Made by a program: the position numbers and the translations under genes. Shown here piece after piece: positions 8,583 through 15,955 of a stretch of DNA of 32,928 nucleotides. This stretch comes from Candidatus Omnitrophota bacterium (lineage in GTDB: Bacteria; Omnitrophota; Gorgyraeia; Aquiviventales; Aquiviventaceae): NCBI GenBank assembly GCA_023247215.1, contig JAHFGX010000015.1, forward strand, positions 1 to 32,928, in the 5' to 3' direction. The notes beneath the pieces were generated by a model. That model was not told the DNA's origin. It saw only the letters and a program-made list of their open reading frames with translations, and made no database searches. Position 1 is the first letter of the stretch. The number at the start of each line of letters is the position of its first letter.

Positions 8583-9349
8583 TGACGGCTCGTGTGGCGA
8601 CCGCGCAGATCGATGTCCAGGATTGGTCGGTGTGGTACGGTGCCGTGCCGGCGCTGCGCGCGGTCAACCTGGACATCCGTCCACGGGAAATCTTGGGGAT
8701 TATCGGCCCGGCGCAAAGCGGAAAAACCTCCTTCTTGCAGAGCTTGAACCGCATGACGGAACTCGTGCCGGCGTTCCGCTGCGCCGGGCGGATCACGCTT
8801 GATGGCAAAGATCTCTACCGGGACTTTGACAGCCAAGACGTGCGCTACCGGATCGGCATGGTCTTCGCGCTGCCGCTCCCCTTGCCGCTGTCGATTCGAG
8901 AGAACGTGACGTATGGGCCGCGCCTGCGCGGAGAACGCACCCGGACGCGGTTGGAGGAGTTGACGGAGCGCAGCTTGCGGGCTGCCTCGTTATGGGAAGA
9001 GGCCAAGGATCGCCTGGACCGCCCGGCGATGACACTCTCCGGCGGCCAGCAGCAGCGGCTCTGCATTGCGAGGACGCTGGCCATGGAACCGGAGATCGTC
9101 CTGTTTGATGAGCCCTGTTCCGGCCTGGACCCCATTTCGACCGCGAAGGTCGAGGACACCATGGTGCAGCTGAAGAGTCGCTACACGATCGTGCTCGTGA
9201 CGAACAATACGAAGCAGGCCGCGCGGGTGAGTGATCGGGTGGCGTTCTTCTTGATGGGCGAGTTGGTGGAGCTCGACCGCACCGATGTCATCTTCACGGC
9301 GCCGCGGGATCCGCGGACGAATGATTATGTTACCGGGCGAGTTGGATGA
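8576..9349 (+). CDS. pstB: Phosphate import ATPase PstB1, degenerate Q- and H-loops
   Basis: ABC ATPase of 257 aa. Walker A GPAQSGKT (44-51), LSGGQQ (154-159), Walker B with E179 and the D-loop SGLDP are intact. Two key residues are replaced: the Q-loop glutamine is alanine (A98, in MVFALPLPLPLS where PstB normally has MVFQKPNPFP) and the switch histidine is asparagine (N210, VTNNTKQAAR instead of VTHNMQQAAR). Alone it should hydrolyse ATP poorly. Its intact LSGGQ could complete the other ATP site in a heterodimer with PstB2, which starts 4 nt before this gene's stop. PstB is otherwise normally a homodimer. Confidence 0.9.
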   Translation: MVVTARVATAQIDVQDWSVWYGAVPALRAVNLDIRPREILGIIGPAQSGKTSFLQSLNRMTELVPAFRCAGRITLDGKDLYRDFDSQDVRYRIGMVFALPLPLPLSIRENVTYGPRLRGERTRTRLEELTERSLRAASLWEEAKDRLDRPAMTLSGGQQQRLCIARTLAMEPEIVLFDEPCSGLDPISTAKVEDTMVQLKSRYTIVLVTNNTKQAARVSDRVAFFLMGELVELDRTDVIFTAPRDPRTNDYVTGRVG

Positions 9350-10113
9350 AGCCGACCGAGGCGCCCAAGCTGATTGTCCAGGACTTGGATCTGTATTATG
9401 GCGATTTCCAGGCTCTGAAGCGCATCCAGATGTCCATTGTTTCGCGCCAGATCACCGCGCTCATCGGCCCGTCAGGCTGCGGGAAATCGACGCTCCTGCG
9501 CTGTTTCAACCGAATGAATGATCTCATTGAATCCGTTCAGATGCGCGGACGCATTCTTCTTGATGGCCAGGATATTGCGGATCCGTCGCTGCCGCTGGTG
9601 ACGTTGCGCAAGCGCGTGGGCATGGTGTTTCAACGGCCGAATCCGTTTCCCCTCTCGGCATTTGAGAACATTGCCTTCGGCCTGCATCTTCACGCGCTGG
9701 CCGCCGGGCGGCGGATCCACGCGATCGTCGAACAGAGCCTCCAAGCGGTTGGGCTCTGGGACCGGCTGAAGGACCGACTGCACCAGCCGGCCCTCCGGCT
9801 GTCGCTTGAGGAGCAGCAACGGCTCTGCATCGCCCGCGCGATGGCGATCAAACCGGAGGTGATCCTGTTGGATGAGCCGTGCTCGACGCTGGATCCGATC
9901 GCCACCGGCAAGATCGAAGAGCTCCTGTATGCGCTGAAGGAGCACTACACCATCGTCATCGTGACCCACAACATGCAGCAGGCCGCTCGGGTGTCGGACA
10001 CCGCCGGGTTTCTGCTCCTGGGCGAGTTGGTGGAGTTCGGGCCGACCAACCGCCTGTTTACCAACCCGCGCGATCCCAAGACAGAGGCCTACATTACCGG
10101 GAGGTTCGGATAA
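9346..10113 (+). CDS. pstB: Phosphate import ATPase PstB2, degenerate LSGGQ signature
   Basis: Second PstB paralogue, 255 aa. Walker A GPSGCGKS (41-48), Q-loop Q96 in MVFQRPNPFP, Walker B with E177, D-loop STLDP and switch H208 in VTHNMQQAAR are all canonical. The ABC signature is altered: LSGGQQQ is LSLEEQQ (152-158), losing both glycines and the glutamine that contact the gamma phosphate bound on the partner. The defects are the mirror image of those in PstB1, so a PstB1-PstB2 heterodimer would have one full-consensus site (nucleotide on PstB2, LSGGQ from PstB1) and one degenerate site. The stop overlaps the phoU start by one base. Confidence 0.92.
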   Translation: MKPTEAPKLIVQDLDLYYGDFQALKRIQMSIVSRQITALIGPSGCGKSTLLRCFNRMNDLIESVQMRGRILLDGQDIADPSLPLVTLRKRVGMVFQRPNPFPLSAFENIAFGLHLHALAAGRRIHAIVEQSLQAVGLWDRLKDRLHQPALRLSLEEQQRLCIARAMAIKPEVILLDEPCSTLDPIATGKIEELLYALKEHYTIVIVTHNMQQAARVSDTAGFLLLGELVEFGPTNRLFTNPRDPKTEAYITGRFG

Positions 10114-10775
10114 TGGAGCGTCGCTTCGACGAAGAGCTGAAGCATCTGAAGGAACGGCTCGTCGGCATGGCCGGCATGGCGGAGCAGAGCATCGGCCGGG
10201 CCATCAAGGCCCTGGTGGACCGCCAGGCCGCGCTGGCGCAGGCCGTCATCCAGGACGACGTGGCTATCAACCAGCTTGAGGTGGAGATCGAGGACACCTG
10301 CCTGGGGCTTCTGGCCCGCTATCAGCCCGAAGCCAAAGACCTTCGGTTTATCGCGATGATCTTCAAGATCGTCAATGATTTGGAGCGGGTCGGCGACCAA
10401 GCGGTGAACGTCAGCGAGCGTACGCTGGATCTCTTGAAGGAGCCATTGCTGAAGCCGTTGATTGATATTCCGAAGATGGCGGTGCTGGCCCAGCAGATGT
10501 TAAAGGATGCGTTGGATGCGTTCGTCAATCAGGACGCGGAGCTGGCCCGCGCGATCTGCCGCCGCGACGACGAGGTGGACCATCTCAATGACCAGGTCTA
10601 TCACGAGCTGCTGGTCTACATGACCCAGGATCCCAAGACCATTACGCGCGCCGTGGACCTCATTCTGATCGGCCGACACCTGGAGCGCATCGCGGACCAT
10701 GCCACGAACATCGCCGAGGACGTGTACTATCTGGTGCGCGGCCATACCATCAAGCACCGGCTGGCCGGCGAGTGA
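10113..10775 (+). CDS. phoU: Phosphate signalling regulator PhoU
   Basis: Cytoplasmic all-helical regulator of 220 aa that links the Pst transporter to PhoR and limits phosphate uptake. The family's two repeated metal-binding helix motifs are visible: IVNDLERVGDQAVNVSE in the first half and GRHLERIADHATNIAEDV in the second. The ATG at 10113 overlaps the pstB2 TAA by one base and gives the usual PhoU length. Its place at the end of pstSCAB is the standard one. Confidence 0.94.
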   Translation: MERRFDEELKHLKERLVGMAGMAEQSIGRAIKALVDRQAALAQAVIQDDVAINQLEVEIEDTCLGLLARYQPEAKDLRFIAMIFKIVNDLERVGDQAVNVSERTLDLLKEPLLKPLIDIPKMAVLAQQMLKDALDAFVNQDAELARAICRRDDEVDHLNDQVYHELLVYMTQDPKTITRAVDLILIGRHLERIADHATNIAEDVYYLVRGHTIKHRLAGE

Positions 10776-10802
10776 CGCAGCGCCATCGGCGCGCGCCCGC
10801 AC

Positions 10803-11744
10803 ATGATGATCGGCGTGCTTGACGTCGGCACGAATTCCATCCACGTGCTCATCGGCGAGCTGGACCGGCGCGGGGGTGTCCGCGTTCGGCTGAAGGCGCA
10901 GGAGCTGGCACAGCTGGGGGAGGGCGGGCTCGTGCGCGGCCGCCTGACGATGGCGGCCCAGCGTCGGGCGTTCCGCGTGCTCGCGCGCTACGCGGCCATC
11001 CTGACGCGCTGGAACGTGGACCGGATTGAGGCGGTGGCCACCAGCGCGGTGCGGGAGGCTGAGAATGGCGCGGGGTTTGTCCGGCAGGTTCGCCGGCGGC
11101 TCCACGTGCCCCTGCGGGTGATCAGCGGGCGGGAAGAAGCTCGGCTGAACTATCTTGGCGCCTGGACGGCTCATCGGTTTCGGTCGCCGGCGGCCTTCAT
11201 TGCCATCGGCGGAGGAAGCGCGCAAGTCGTCTGTGCCGCGTCCGGGCGCCTGCGCTACGCGCGCAGCGTGCCGCTGGGCAGCGCACGGCTGGCCCAGCAG
11301 TTTCTCCGGCATGATCCACCACGGCCGAACGAGCTGGCGGCATTGACGGAGCATCTCCGCGGCGCGTGGAAGCCGGTCGCGAAGGCGGTGCGCCGGCATC
11401 GGTGTCGGGTGGCGCTCGGCGGTTCCGCAATGATCCGCCAATTGTTGCTGGCGTCGTATTGGCGCGCGCGACGCCGCCTCCCGGCTGATGAGGCCCGCCT
11501 GTCCATCCATCGCCGGACGCTGGCAGAGATCGTGGCATGGCTCTCCTCTTCCACGGCGCGGGAACGCGTCCGGATGCGCGGGCTGGATCCGCGCCGCGAA
11601 CACCTGGTCCTGCCGACGAGCCTCGCCCTGTTGACGTGGATGGACGCCTGCGGGGTGCCGGCGATCCGATATGCCCCGGGCTCCATTCGAGAAGGGCTCC
11701 TCCGCCGCTATGACGAGACATTCACCCGCATGAGCGCGGTATAA
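10803..11744 (+). CDS. Ppx/GppA phosphatase family protein with altered acidic residues
   Basis: ASKHA-fold protein of 313 aa related to exopolyphosphatase and pppGpp phosphatase. The first phosphate loop is DVGTNSIHVLIGE (7-19), followed by ATSAVREAENG and ISGREEARLNYLGA, which carries the glutamate aligned with the catalytic residue of Ppx. The second phosphate loop reads FIAIGGGSAQVV, where the family has DIGGGSTE: the aspartate is alanine (134) and the glutamate is glutamine (141). It ends with GSIREGLLRRY, as in short Ppx proteins. Coming after phoU it fits polyphosphate or alarmone metabolism, but the substitutions make activity uncertain. Two adjacent ATGs (10803, 10806) could serve as start. 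Confidence 0.8.
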   Translation: MMIGVLDVGTNSIHVLIGELDRRGGVRVRLKAQELAQLGEGGLVRGRLTMAAQRRAFRVLARYAAILTRWNVDRIEAVATSAVREAENGAGFVRQVRRRLHVPLRVISGREEARLNYLGAWTAHRFRSPAAFIAIGGGSAQVVCAASGRLRYARSVPLGSARLAQQFLRHDPPRPNELAALTEHLRGAWKPVAKAVRRHRCRVALGGSAMIRQLLLASYWRARRRLPADEARLSIHRRTLAEIVAWLSSSTARERVRMRGLDPRREHLVLPTSLALLTWMDACGVPAIRYAPGSIREGLLRRYDETFTRMSAV

Positions 11745-11784
11745 TAGGCAGGCGATGCGCGAACGCCATGGGTCACGGTGAAGG

Positions 11785-12219
11785 ATGAGCGTGATGGGAA
11801 GTTTTCCGGTCTCGGCCGCGAAGCAGGCGGCCTTGGCCGACCGCATGCGGCGGTTGGGTGTGAGCGAAGGCGATTTGGAGGAGCGGTTCATCCGATCGTC
11901 GGGCCCCGGCGGCCAGCGGACCAACAAGGTGTCCACGTGCGTCATCCTGCGCCACCGGCCCAGCGGCCTGGAGGTGCGCTGCCAGCGCGAGCGGCTCCAA
12001 GTCTTGAACCGGTTCCTGGCCCGCCGCGTGCTGCTGGACCGGCTGGAAGCCCAGCGGCTCGGGCGCCTGAGCGAAGAGGCGCAGCGCATCTCCAAGATCC
12101 GCCGGCAGAAACGCCGGCGCTCGCGCCGCGCCAAGGAAAAGATGCTGGAAGCCAAGCATCACCGCACGCAGATCAAGGCCGACCGCCGCCGCGTGGCGCC
12201 TCATGCGGGGGAGGTCTAA
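11785..12219 (+). CDS. RF-1 domain release-factor-like protein (GGQ rescue type)
   Basis: Protein of 144 aa with the class I release-factor catalytic motif GGQ in SSGPGGQRTNKVSTCV (about 38-53), flanked by DLEERFIR and a VRCQRERLQVLNR segment, and ending in a very basic tail (RRQKRRRSRRAKEK). It lacks the codon-recognition domains of RF1/RF2, so it probably acts on stalled ribosomes, like ArfB or the mitochondrial C12orf65/MTRFR group. The latter looks closer because of the IRSSGPGGQ...N context. The basic tail may occupy the mRNA channel. An in-frame ATG at 11794 is a possible later start; the ATG at 11785 follows GAAGG. Confidence 0.82.
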   Translation: MSVMGSFPVSAAKQAALADRMRRLGVSEGDLEERFIRSSGPGGQRTNKVSTCVILRHRPSGLEVRCQRERLQVLNRFLARRVLLDRLEAQRLGRLSEEAQRISKIRRQKRRRSRRAKEKMLEAKHHRTQIKADRRRVAPHAGEV

Positions 12220-12252
12220 CACGATGAGGTGTCTCCGGATGGTGTGCCGTCC

Positions 12253-13158
12253 ATGAAGGTCACGATGCTCGTTGATCCCCGCGCCGGCGCGGCGTGTGCC
12301 GCCGGCACCCTCACGCTTCCGCCGGGCGAGGAACTGCCCACGTACCGGCTGCTCGATGAGGACGTGGTGCTGGTCGCGTATAAGGGGCAAGGCCGCGCGG
12401 TCGTGAATGATCGGGCGATCGGCGTCGTCCCTGGGACGATCCTGCACGTGCCCCGCGGCATCTGGCACACCCTGCGCAATACCGGCACCGGAACGCTGCA
12501 GGTGGCCTGGGTGTCGCCGCCCGGCTTGAGCGAGTTTTGGCGCGAGGTATCCAGCGCCGGGTCGCTCTCAGAAGCCGTCCTGCAGCAGGCCGCGCAGCGC
12601 TATCAGATCGAGCTTCGCGAGGCGGCTGCTGATGCGCCCTCGCCAGCCGTTCGGCGAGGGCGGCGCGGCGGCCGGGGCCGCCATGGTCGAGGATTGCGCC
12701 CTACTCGTTCATCCGAATTACCCGCAGCACCGCCAGTGGCAAGTGCGCAGCCGCCCGCCATCACGCCGGCTGCGCCGGAGGCGAGCGCGGCCGCTCCGGT
12801 GGGTGGTGGGCCGGTCGCGCCGAATGCGCCTGCAGGACCACAGCGACGCCGGCACCGGCGCGGCGGGAGAGGAAGAGGACGCTCATCCGCTCCGCCGGCA
12901 GTCCGGAGCCCCCAAGCCGGTCCCGCGCCTGCGGCGGCGCCCGCTCCGAAACCGCAGCCATCGTCGCGTCCCGGCGCCCGCCGCCAGCAGCCCTCTCAGC
13001 GACGCCGGGGCCGCGTGAAGGAAGTCTACATGGGCGGGCAGTGGGTTCGAGTCGAAGGCGGGGGGTCCGTCATTGATCTCGGAGCCCGCCGCCGGCGAGC
13101 TGCGAAGCCGCGCCGAGACGACGATCCGCCCAACATCCGCCTTAGCGTCCCACTGTAG
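12253..13158 (+). CDS. Cupin-domain protein with long R/G/P/A-rich tail
   Basis: The first 110 or so residues form a single cupin barrel (LPPGEELPTYRLLDEDVVLVAYKG, then GTILHVPRGIWHTLRNTG, the second cupin motif with its histidine). The rest, about 190 residues, is low-complexity: blocks rich in RRGRRGGRGRHGRG and RRHRRGGRGRGR alternate with Pro/Ala stretches, followed by a more ordered end (VKEVYMGGQWVRVEGG). RG-rich tails often bind RNA, so a nucleic-acid role is possible. The substrate of the cupin is unknown. The frame could begin at GTG 12229, but neither start has a good ribosome site; a 10-codon ORF (12224-12256) with a well-placed GGGGGAGG ends in ATGA over the chosen start, which suggests coupling. 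Confidence 0.7.
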   Translation: MKVTMLVDPRAGAACAAGTLTLPPGEELPTYRLLDEDVVLVAYKGQGRAVVNDRAIGVVPGTILHVPRGIWHTLRNTGTGTLQVAWVSPPGLSEFWREVSSAGSLSEAVLQQAAQRYQIELREAAADAPSPAVRRGRRGGRGRHGRGLRPTRSSELPAAPPVASAQPPAITPAAPEASAAAPVGGGPVAPNAPAGPQRRRHRRGGRGRGRSSAPPAVRSPQAGPAPAAAPAPKPQPSSRPGARRQQPSQRRRGRVKEVYMGGQWVRVEGGGSVIDLGARRRRAAKPRRDDDPPNIRLSVPL

Positions 13159-13180
13159 CGATTCGGGTTGAGCACGAGTG

Positions 13181-13750
13181 ATGACGGTCGCCGATAGAAT
13201 CAGCCGGAGCACAGGATGGCTGATGGGAGCGTTGGTGTTGTGGACGCTGGTCCAGCCGAACGTGGAGGCGAAGATGGCGCTCACGCTGACATCGAGCGCG
13301 TTCTCTCACGGGGGAGAAATTCCGGTGCAGTACACCTGTTTGGGGCGGGATCTCTCGCCGCCGCTGGCATGGACCGGCGTGCCGCCGGGGACGCGCAGCC
13401 TGGTGCTGATCGTGGATGACCCGGATGCGCCGGACCCGAAGGCGCCCAAGATGACGTGGGTCCACTGGGTCGTGTACAACATCCCGCCCACGGTCACAGC
13501 CATTCCGGAAACGGCGTCGGCCGGCGATCTGGCGCCGGAGGTGCGGTTCGGGCTCAACGACTGGAAGCGGACGGGGTATGGTGGGCCGTGCCCACCGGTG
13601 GGGCGGCACCGTTACGTCCATAAGCTGTACGCCCTGGATACGATGCTCACAGGCCTGGACAAGCCCACCAAGAAACAGCTCGAGGCCGCCATGAAGGGCC
13701 GCATCCTCGCTCACGCCGAGTTGGTGGGGACCTATCAGAAGGCGCAGTAA
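13181..13750 (+). CDS. Secreted PEBP / YbhB-YbcL family protein
   Basis: Phosphatidylethanolamine-binding (Raf-kinase-inhibitor-like) family protein of 189 aa, with an N-terminal hydrophobic signal segment (about 12-29, ending VEA). Family motifs are present: SSAFSHGGEIPVQYTCLGRDLSPPLAWTG, the ligand-pocket DDPDAPDP, MTWVHWVVYNIPP and GRHRYVHKLYALD. The signal peptide suggests a periplasmic location, whereas E. coli YbhB is cytoplasmic. The ATG at 13181 is preceded directly by an in-frame GTG; no strong ribosome site is seen. This is the last conventional gene before the accessory island. Confidence 0.85.
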   Translation: MTVADRISRSTGWLMGALVLWTLVQPNVEAKMALTLTSSAFSHGGEIPVQYTCLGRDLSPPLAWTGVPPGTRSLVLIVDDPDAPDPKAPKMTWVHWVVYNIPPTVTAIPETASAGDLAPEVRFGLNDWKRTGYGGPCPPVGRHRYVHKLYALDTMLTGLDKPTKKQLEAAMKGRILAHAELVGTYQKAQ

Positions 13751-14102
13751 GGTCACCGCGTCGGGACCTACGGCTGGCCGTTGTTCCGAGAACCTAGAAC
13801 TTTCGGAGCCAGGCTGGGCAGGGATGTCAGCGGACACCCTGCTGGTTTTCCAGGCCCTGGCTGAGGGGTTGCCGGTGGCCCTGGAGAGATATTATGCGGC
13901 GACTAATTCATAGGTGTGTGCTGTTCGCGGCGAGCTTGATGGTTGCTCTGACGATTTTTGCAGAGGAATTTGTGTCAGGTGCTGGAAGCCTGGCAGAGGG
14001 GTTTCGGCTGGTGCTGGCTGCGACGCAGTGCATGAACTGTTGGCGTCCACCTGTCACAGGAGAACCGCCCCGATGTTTCGTTGAGTTCTGGAGGTCTGGC
14101 TG
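13751..14102. other. Gene-poor left edge of the accessory island
   Basis: No convincing gene. An open frame from 13894 to 14103 begins like a signal peptide (MRRLIHRCVLFAASLMVALTIFAEE) but reads into the direct repeat, where the second copy has a stop and where a 1-nt length difference near 13975-14001 shifts the frame. It is probably debris of the same gene fragment seen at 16261-16365. Confidence 0.4.
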
Positions 14103-14490
14103 ATGACGATGACTCGGTGGGTTGTAAGCGGAATATTTTTAGCCCTATGGGCGTACATCACGATCGTGCAACTGGGTTATATTGTGGCGGTGCTGCTGAA
14201 GAAAACGACCAAACACTCTTCGTTTACTCCAGCATGTATTTATGGGTTGATCGGCTTACTGCTGTTGCCCGATCCGAGGACGATCCAACGATGGTTTTGG
14301 GTTCCGCTTGTTCTGGACCCCTTTGTGTATATGCTCGTGTTTGGTCTGCCAATTGCCATCCTGCGAAATCTCAAAGGAAAATAGGGAAGGAATTACAGCC
14401 CGTCGTAACCTTCTTTCAGGATTCCGTACCAGGTACGAAAGGGACACGTTGACCATGCAACCCGTCCCCTCGGTACCCGGTACCTTAACC
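14002..14490 (+). repeat. 489-bp direct repeat, copy 1 (R1)
   Basis: Matches 16339-16827 at a constant offset of 2337 bp. By eye only four substitutions separate the copies (14026 C/T, 14029 T/C, 14431 A/G, 14450 T/C). The unit holds a fragment end, a complete small membrane-protein gene and, at its 3' end, two small palindromes (CGTACC-A-GGTACG at 14425-14437 and GGTACC-C-GGTACC at 14472-14484). Both edges are sharp. Confidence 0.95.
14103..14384 (+). CDS. Small membrane protein, copy 1
   Basis: I do not recognise the family. The 93-aa product has a strong N-terminal transmembrane helix (about 6-32, WVVSGIFLALWAYITIVQLG), a short second hydrophobic stretch (about 48-56) and a third near 70-86. 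A GGAGG ribosome site lies 8 nt before the ATG, so it looks translated. The DNA is AT-richer than the flanking core genes. An identical protein is encoded at 16440-16721 because the whole segment is duplicated; the lack of differences in the coding part shows that the duplication is recent. A bactericidal or immunity role is possible but unsupported. Confidence 0.6.
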   Translation: MTMTRWVVSGIFLALWAYITIVQLGYIVAVLLKKTTKHSSFTPACIYGLIGLLLLPDPRTIQRWFWVPLVLDPFVYMLVFGLPIAILRNLKGK

Positions 14491-14539
14491 CTGACGAGAG
14501 GCGAGGGAGCTGTTTCTGGGCAGGTGATGAAAAAATCCT

Positions 14540-14570
14540 GAATTCGAGGGACAATGGGTCCCCGGAATTC
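14540..14570. other. Imperfect hairpin before the lipoprotein gene
   Basis: GAATTC at 14540-14545 pairs with GAATTC at 14565-14570, then after a 2x2 internal loop GGGAC (14548-14552) pairs with GTCCC (14558-14562) around a 5-nt loop. It may be a 5' leader structure or a degenerate mobile palindrome. There is no T tract. Confidence 0.45.
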
Positions 14571-14598
14571 CTGAAGGAAAAAGTCAGGGAGGCTCGAG

Positions 14599-14997
14599 AT
14601 GGCTCATAGGTCAACCGCTCTAGTCTTTTTATTTACGGTAGTAATCAGTGGCTGTGCAACTGCCCCTTCAAACTACACCCAATGGTTCTATCCAACGTTG
14701 ATCGAATCAGATCCCCCCGGCGTAAAAATTGAGGTTAATGGAGGCTATGAGGGAAACACGCCGCTGACTATAGTATTGCCTAGGATGTACCGATCAGAAT
14801 GGGTTGGTCTGTTGTACGGAGGAACCCGTATCACCTCTGTGGATCCAATAACAATCATCGCGTACCCAGTCCTACCTGGTCAATACACCCAGACGAAATA
14901 TATAGGGATGGATCAAGGCGTTCCACGACGAATGTTCTTTGATATGGGCTTAGTGCCAACTGCGCAGCGGCAAGAAATTGATCTTAATGTAAGATAA
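14599..14997 (+). CDS. Outer-membrane-type lipoprotein with PEGA-like region
   Basis: Protein of 132 aa with a lipoprotein signal: a hydrophobic core (about 7-17) and lipobox VISGC, with the lipidated cysteine at 19. The mature part has SDPPGVKIEVNGGYEGNTPLTIVLP, the beta-hairpin arrangement of PEGA domains (a PPG-x-I-x-V-NG turn followed by G-x-TPL). Such domains are found in surface lipoproteins and often bind or contact the cell wall. An AGGGAGG ribosome site precedes the ATG. It lies between the first repeat copy and the first miaB remnant, and so belongs to the island. Confidence 0.7.
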   Translation: MAHRSTALVFLFTVVISGCATAPSNYTQWFYPTLIESDPPGVKIEVNGGYEGNTPLTIVLPRMYRSEWVGLLYGGTRITSVDPITIIAYPVLPGQYTQTKYIGMDQGVPRRMFFDMGLVPTAQRQEIDLNVR

Positions 14998-15007
14998 TGT
15001 CAAGGTG

Positions 15008-15026
15008 CCGGACACGTGGTGTCTGG
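15008..15026. repeat. REP-like small hairpin
   Basis: CCGGACAC (15008-15015) pairs with GTGTCTGG (15019-15026), with one G-U pair and a 3-nt loop. It resembles the GTGTC-type palindromes of REP elements and the motif found before dnaJ (26081-26121). Neither a transposase nor a T tract is nearby. Confidence 0.4.
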
Positions 15027-15084
15027 TAAATGAAGGACAAGTAGTTTTGCGATGAAGAAACGTCTTGCGATTATTACGTACGGA

Positions 15085-15199
15085 TGTTACCTCGTTGGAG
15101 TTCTCCGCCTACGGCGTCGATACGGAAATGGGCTCTAAGCTAAATGTGGAAGGGTCCTCCGGCTGTTACCTCGTCGCGGATCTCGGCCTACGGCCTCGA
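15085..15199. repeat. Diverged 36-bp direct repeat pair
   Basis: Positions 15085-15120 and 15164-15199 agree at about 30 of 36 bases, sharing TGTTACCTCGT at the start and GCCTACGGC near the end. The stretch 14998-15246 has no gene; it holds only this pair and the hairpin at 15008. It looks like decayed repetitive DNA at a module junction. Confidence 0.5.
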
Positions 15200-15246
15200 C
15201 CGCTTCTCGGCATCACCCATAAGTTTGCAGTAAGGACGATCCCGAT

Positions 15247-15381
15247 ATGAGCAAAACCATTTTTCTGCAAACCTACGGGTGTCAGATGAATGAGCGGGAT
15301 TCCGAGGAAGTGCTTGGGATGCTGACGGCGCAGGGGTATGCAGTGGCGAAGTGGTTTGGTGACGATTGGTTTGATGCCTGA
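15247..15381 (+). pseudogene. Truncated miaB 5' end, remnant A
   Basis: The first 94 nt (15247-15340) match the 5' end of the intact miaB (18941-19037), encoding MSKTIFLQTYGCQMNERDSE and on to TAQGY against MNSKTVFLQTYGCQMNERDS. I count nine substitutions plus one missing codon; eight of the nine are at third codon positions, and eight fall in the first half. After GGGTATG the homology stops and the frame ends at 15381, over the zeta-kinase start. The silent differences imply descent from a working miaB of a related strain rather than decay of a local copy. Confidence 0.85.
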
Positions 15382-15955
15382 CCTTTATGTGATCGCTGGG
15401 CCCAATGGGGTGGGAAAAACAACGTTTGCGAAGGAGTTCCTGCCCTCGTACGCTAAGTGCACTAAGTTCATCAACGCTGATCTCATCGCGCAGGGTTTAG
15501 CACCCTTTGCGCCCGGAACGATGTTGATCAAATCCGGGAAGCTGCTCCTTGAGCAAATTCGTGAATTGGCTAAGGCCAACGAGACGTTTGCGTTTGAAAC
15601 GACGCTTGCGGGGAAAACCTACATCAGCTTTCTGAAGCAAGCCAAACGGCAAGGGTATCAGGTTCATGTATTCTTTCTCTGGATTCCAACGGTCGAGTTG
15701 GCATTGGGTCGTATCGCCAACCGAGTACGGATGGGCGGCCATGAGATTCCGGCGGAGACAGTTCGCCGCCGATTTCGCCGGAGCACGTATAACTTCTTTC
15801 ATTACTACCAACAACTGGCGGACTCGTGGTATCTGTTTAACAGCTCTGGCATTCCACCGGTGTTAGTGGCCAGACAAGAACACGGGGAACTAGCCGTGTT
15901 GGATCCAAACCTGTATACTCATATGAGTCAGCATCAGGGATCATCACATGCCTAA
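15374..15955 (+). CDS. Zeta-toxin-like kinase
   Basis: P-loop kinase of 193 aa in the zeta toxin/UNAG-kinase group (COG4185-like). Walker A GPNGVGKT is at 9-16, FINADLIAQGL gives the zeta-like aspartate, FETTLAGKTY follows at about 74-82, and GGHEIPAETVRRRFRRS is the conserved C-terminal substrate/lid motif. Zeta toxins phosphorylate UDP-N-acetylglucosamine and block wall synthesis; chromosomal relatives may have other targets. The ATG at 15374 is preferred over one at 15338 that lies in the miaB remnant. Its end overlaps a 55-aa gene by 8 nt, the usual arrangement for this subgroup. A mobile toxin-antitoxin unit is likely. Confidence 0.8.
   Translation: MPDLYVIAGPNGVGKTTFAKEFLPSYAKCTKFINADLIAQGLAPFAPGTMLIKSGKLLLEQIRELAKANETFAFETTLAGKTYISFLKQAKRQGYQVHVFFLWIPTVELALGRIANRVRMGGHEIPAETVRRRFRRSTYNFFHYYQQLADSWYLFNSSGIPPVLVARQEHGELAVLDPNLYTHMSQHQGSSHA

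Noticed and set aside
11740-11745. TATAAT over the Ppx-like stop codon as a promoter for the release-factor-like gene
   Set aside because: The hexamer is perfect, but no acceptable -35 lies 15-19 nt upstream and it coincides with GTA-TAA of the coding sequence.
13894-14103. Open frame with a signal-peptide-like start at the island edge
   Set aside because: It reads through the direct-repeat boundary, is frame-shifted against the related fragment at 16261-16365, and has no homologous-looking mature part.
14425-14484. Palindromes at the repeat end as integron attC sites
   Set aside because: No integron integrase, no typical attC core sites and no cassette array orientation pattern; the palindromes are too short.
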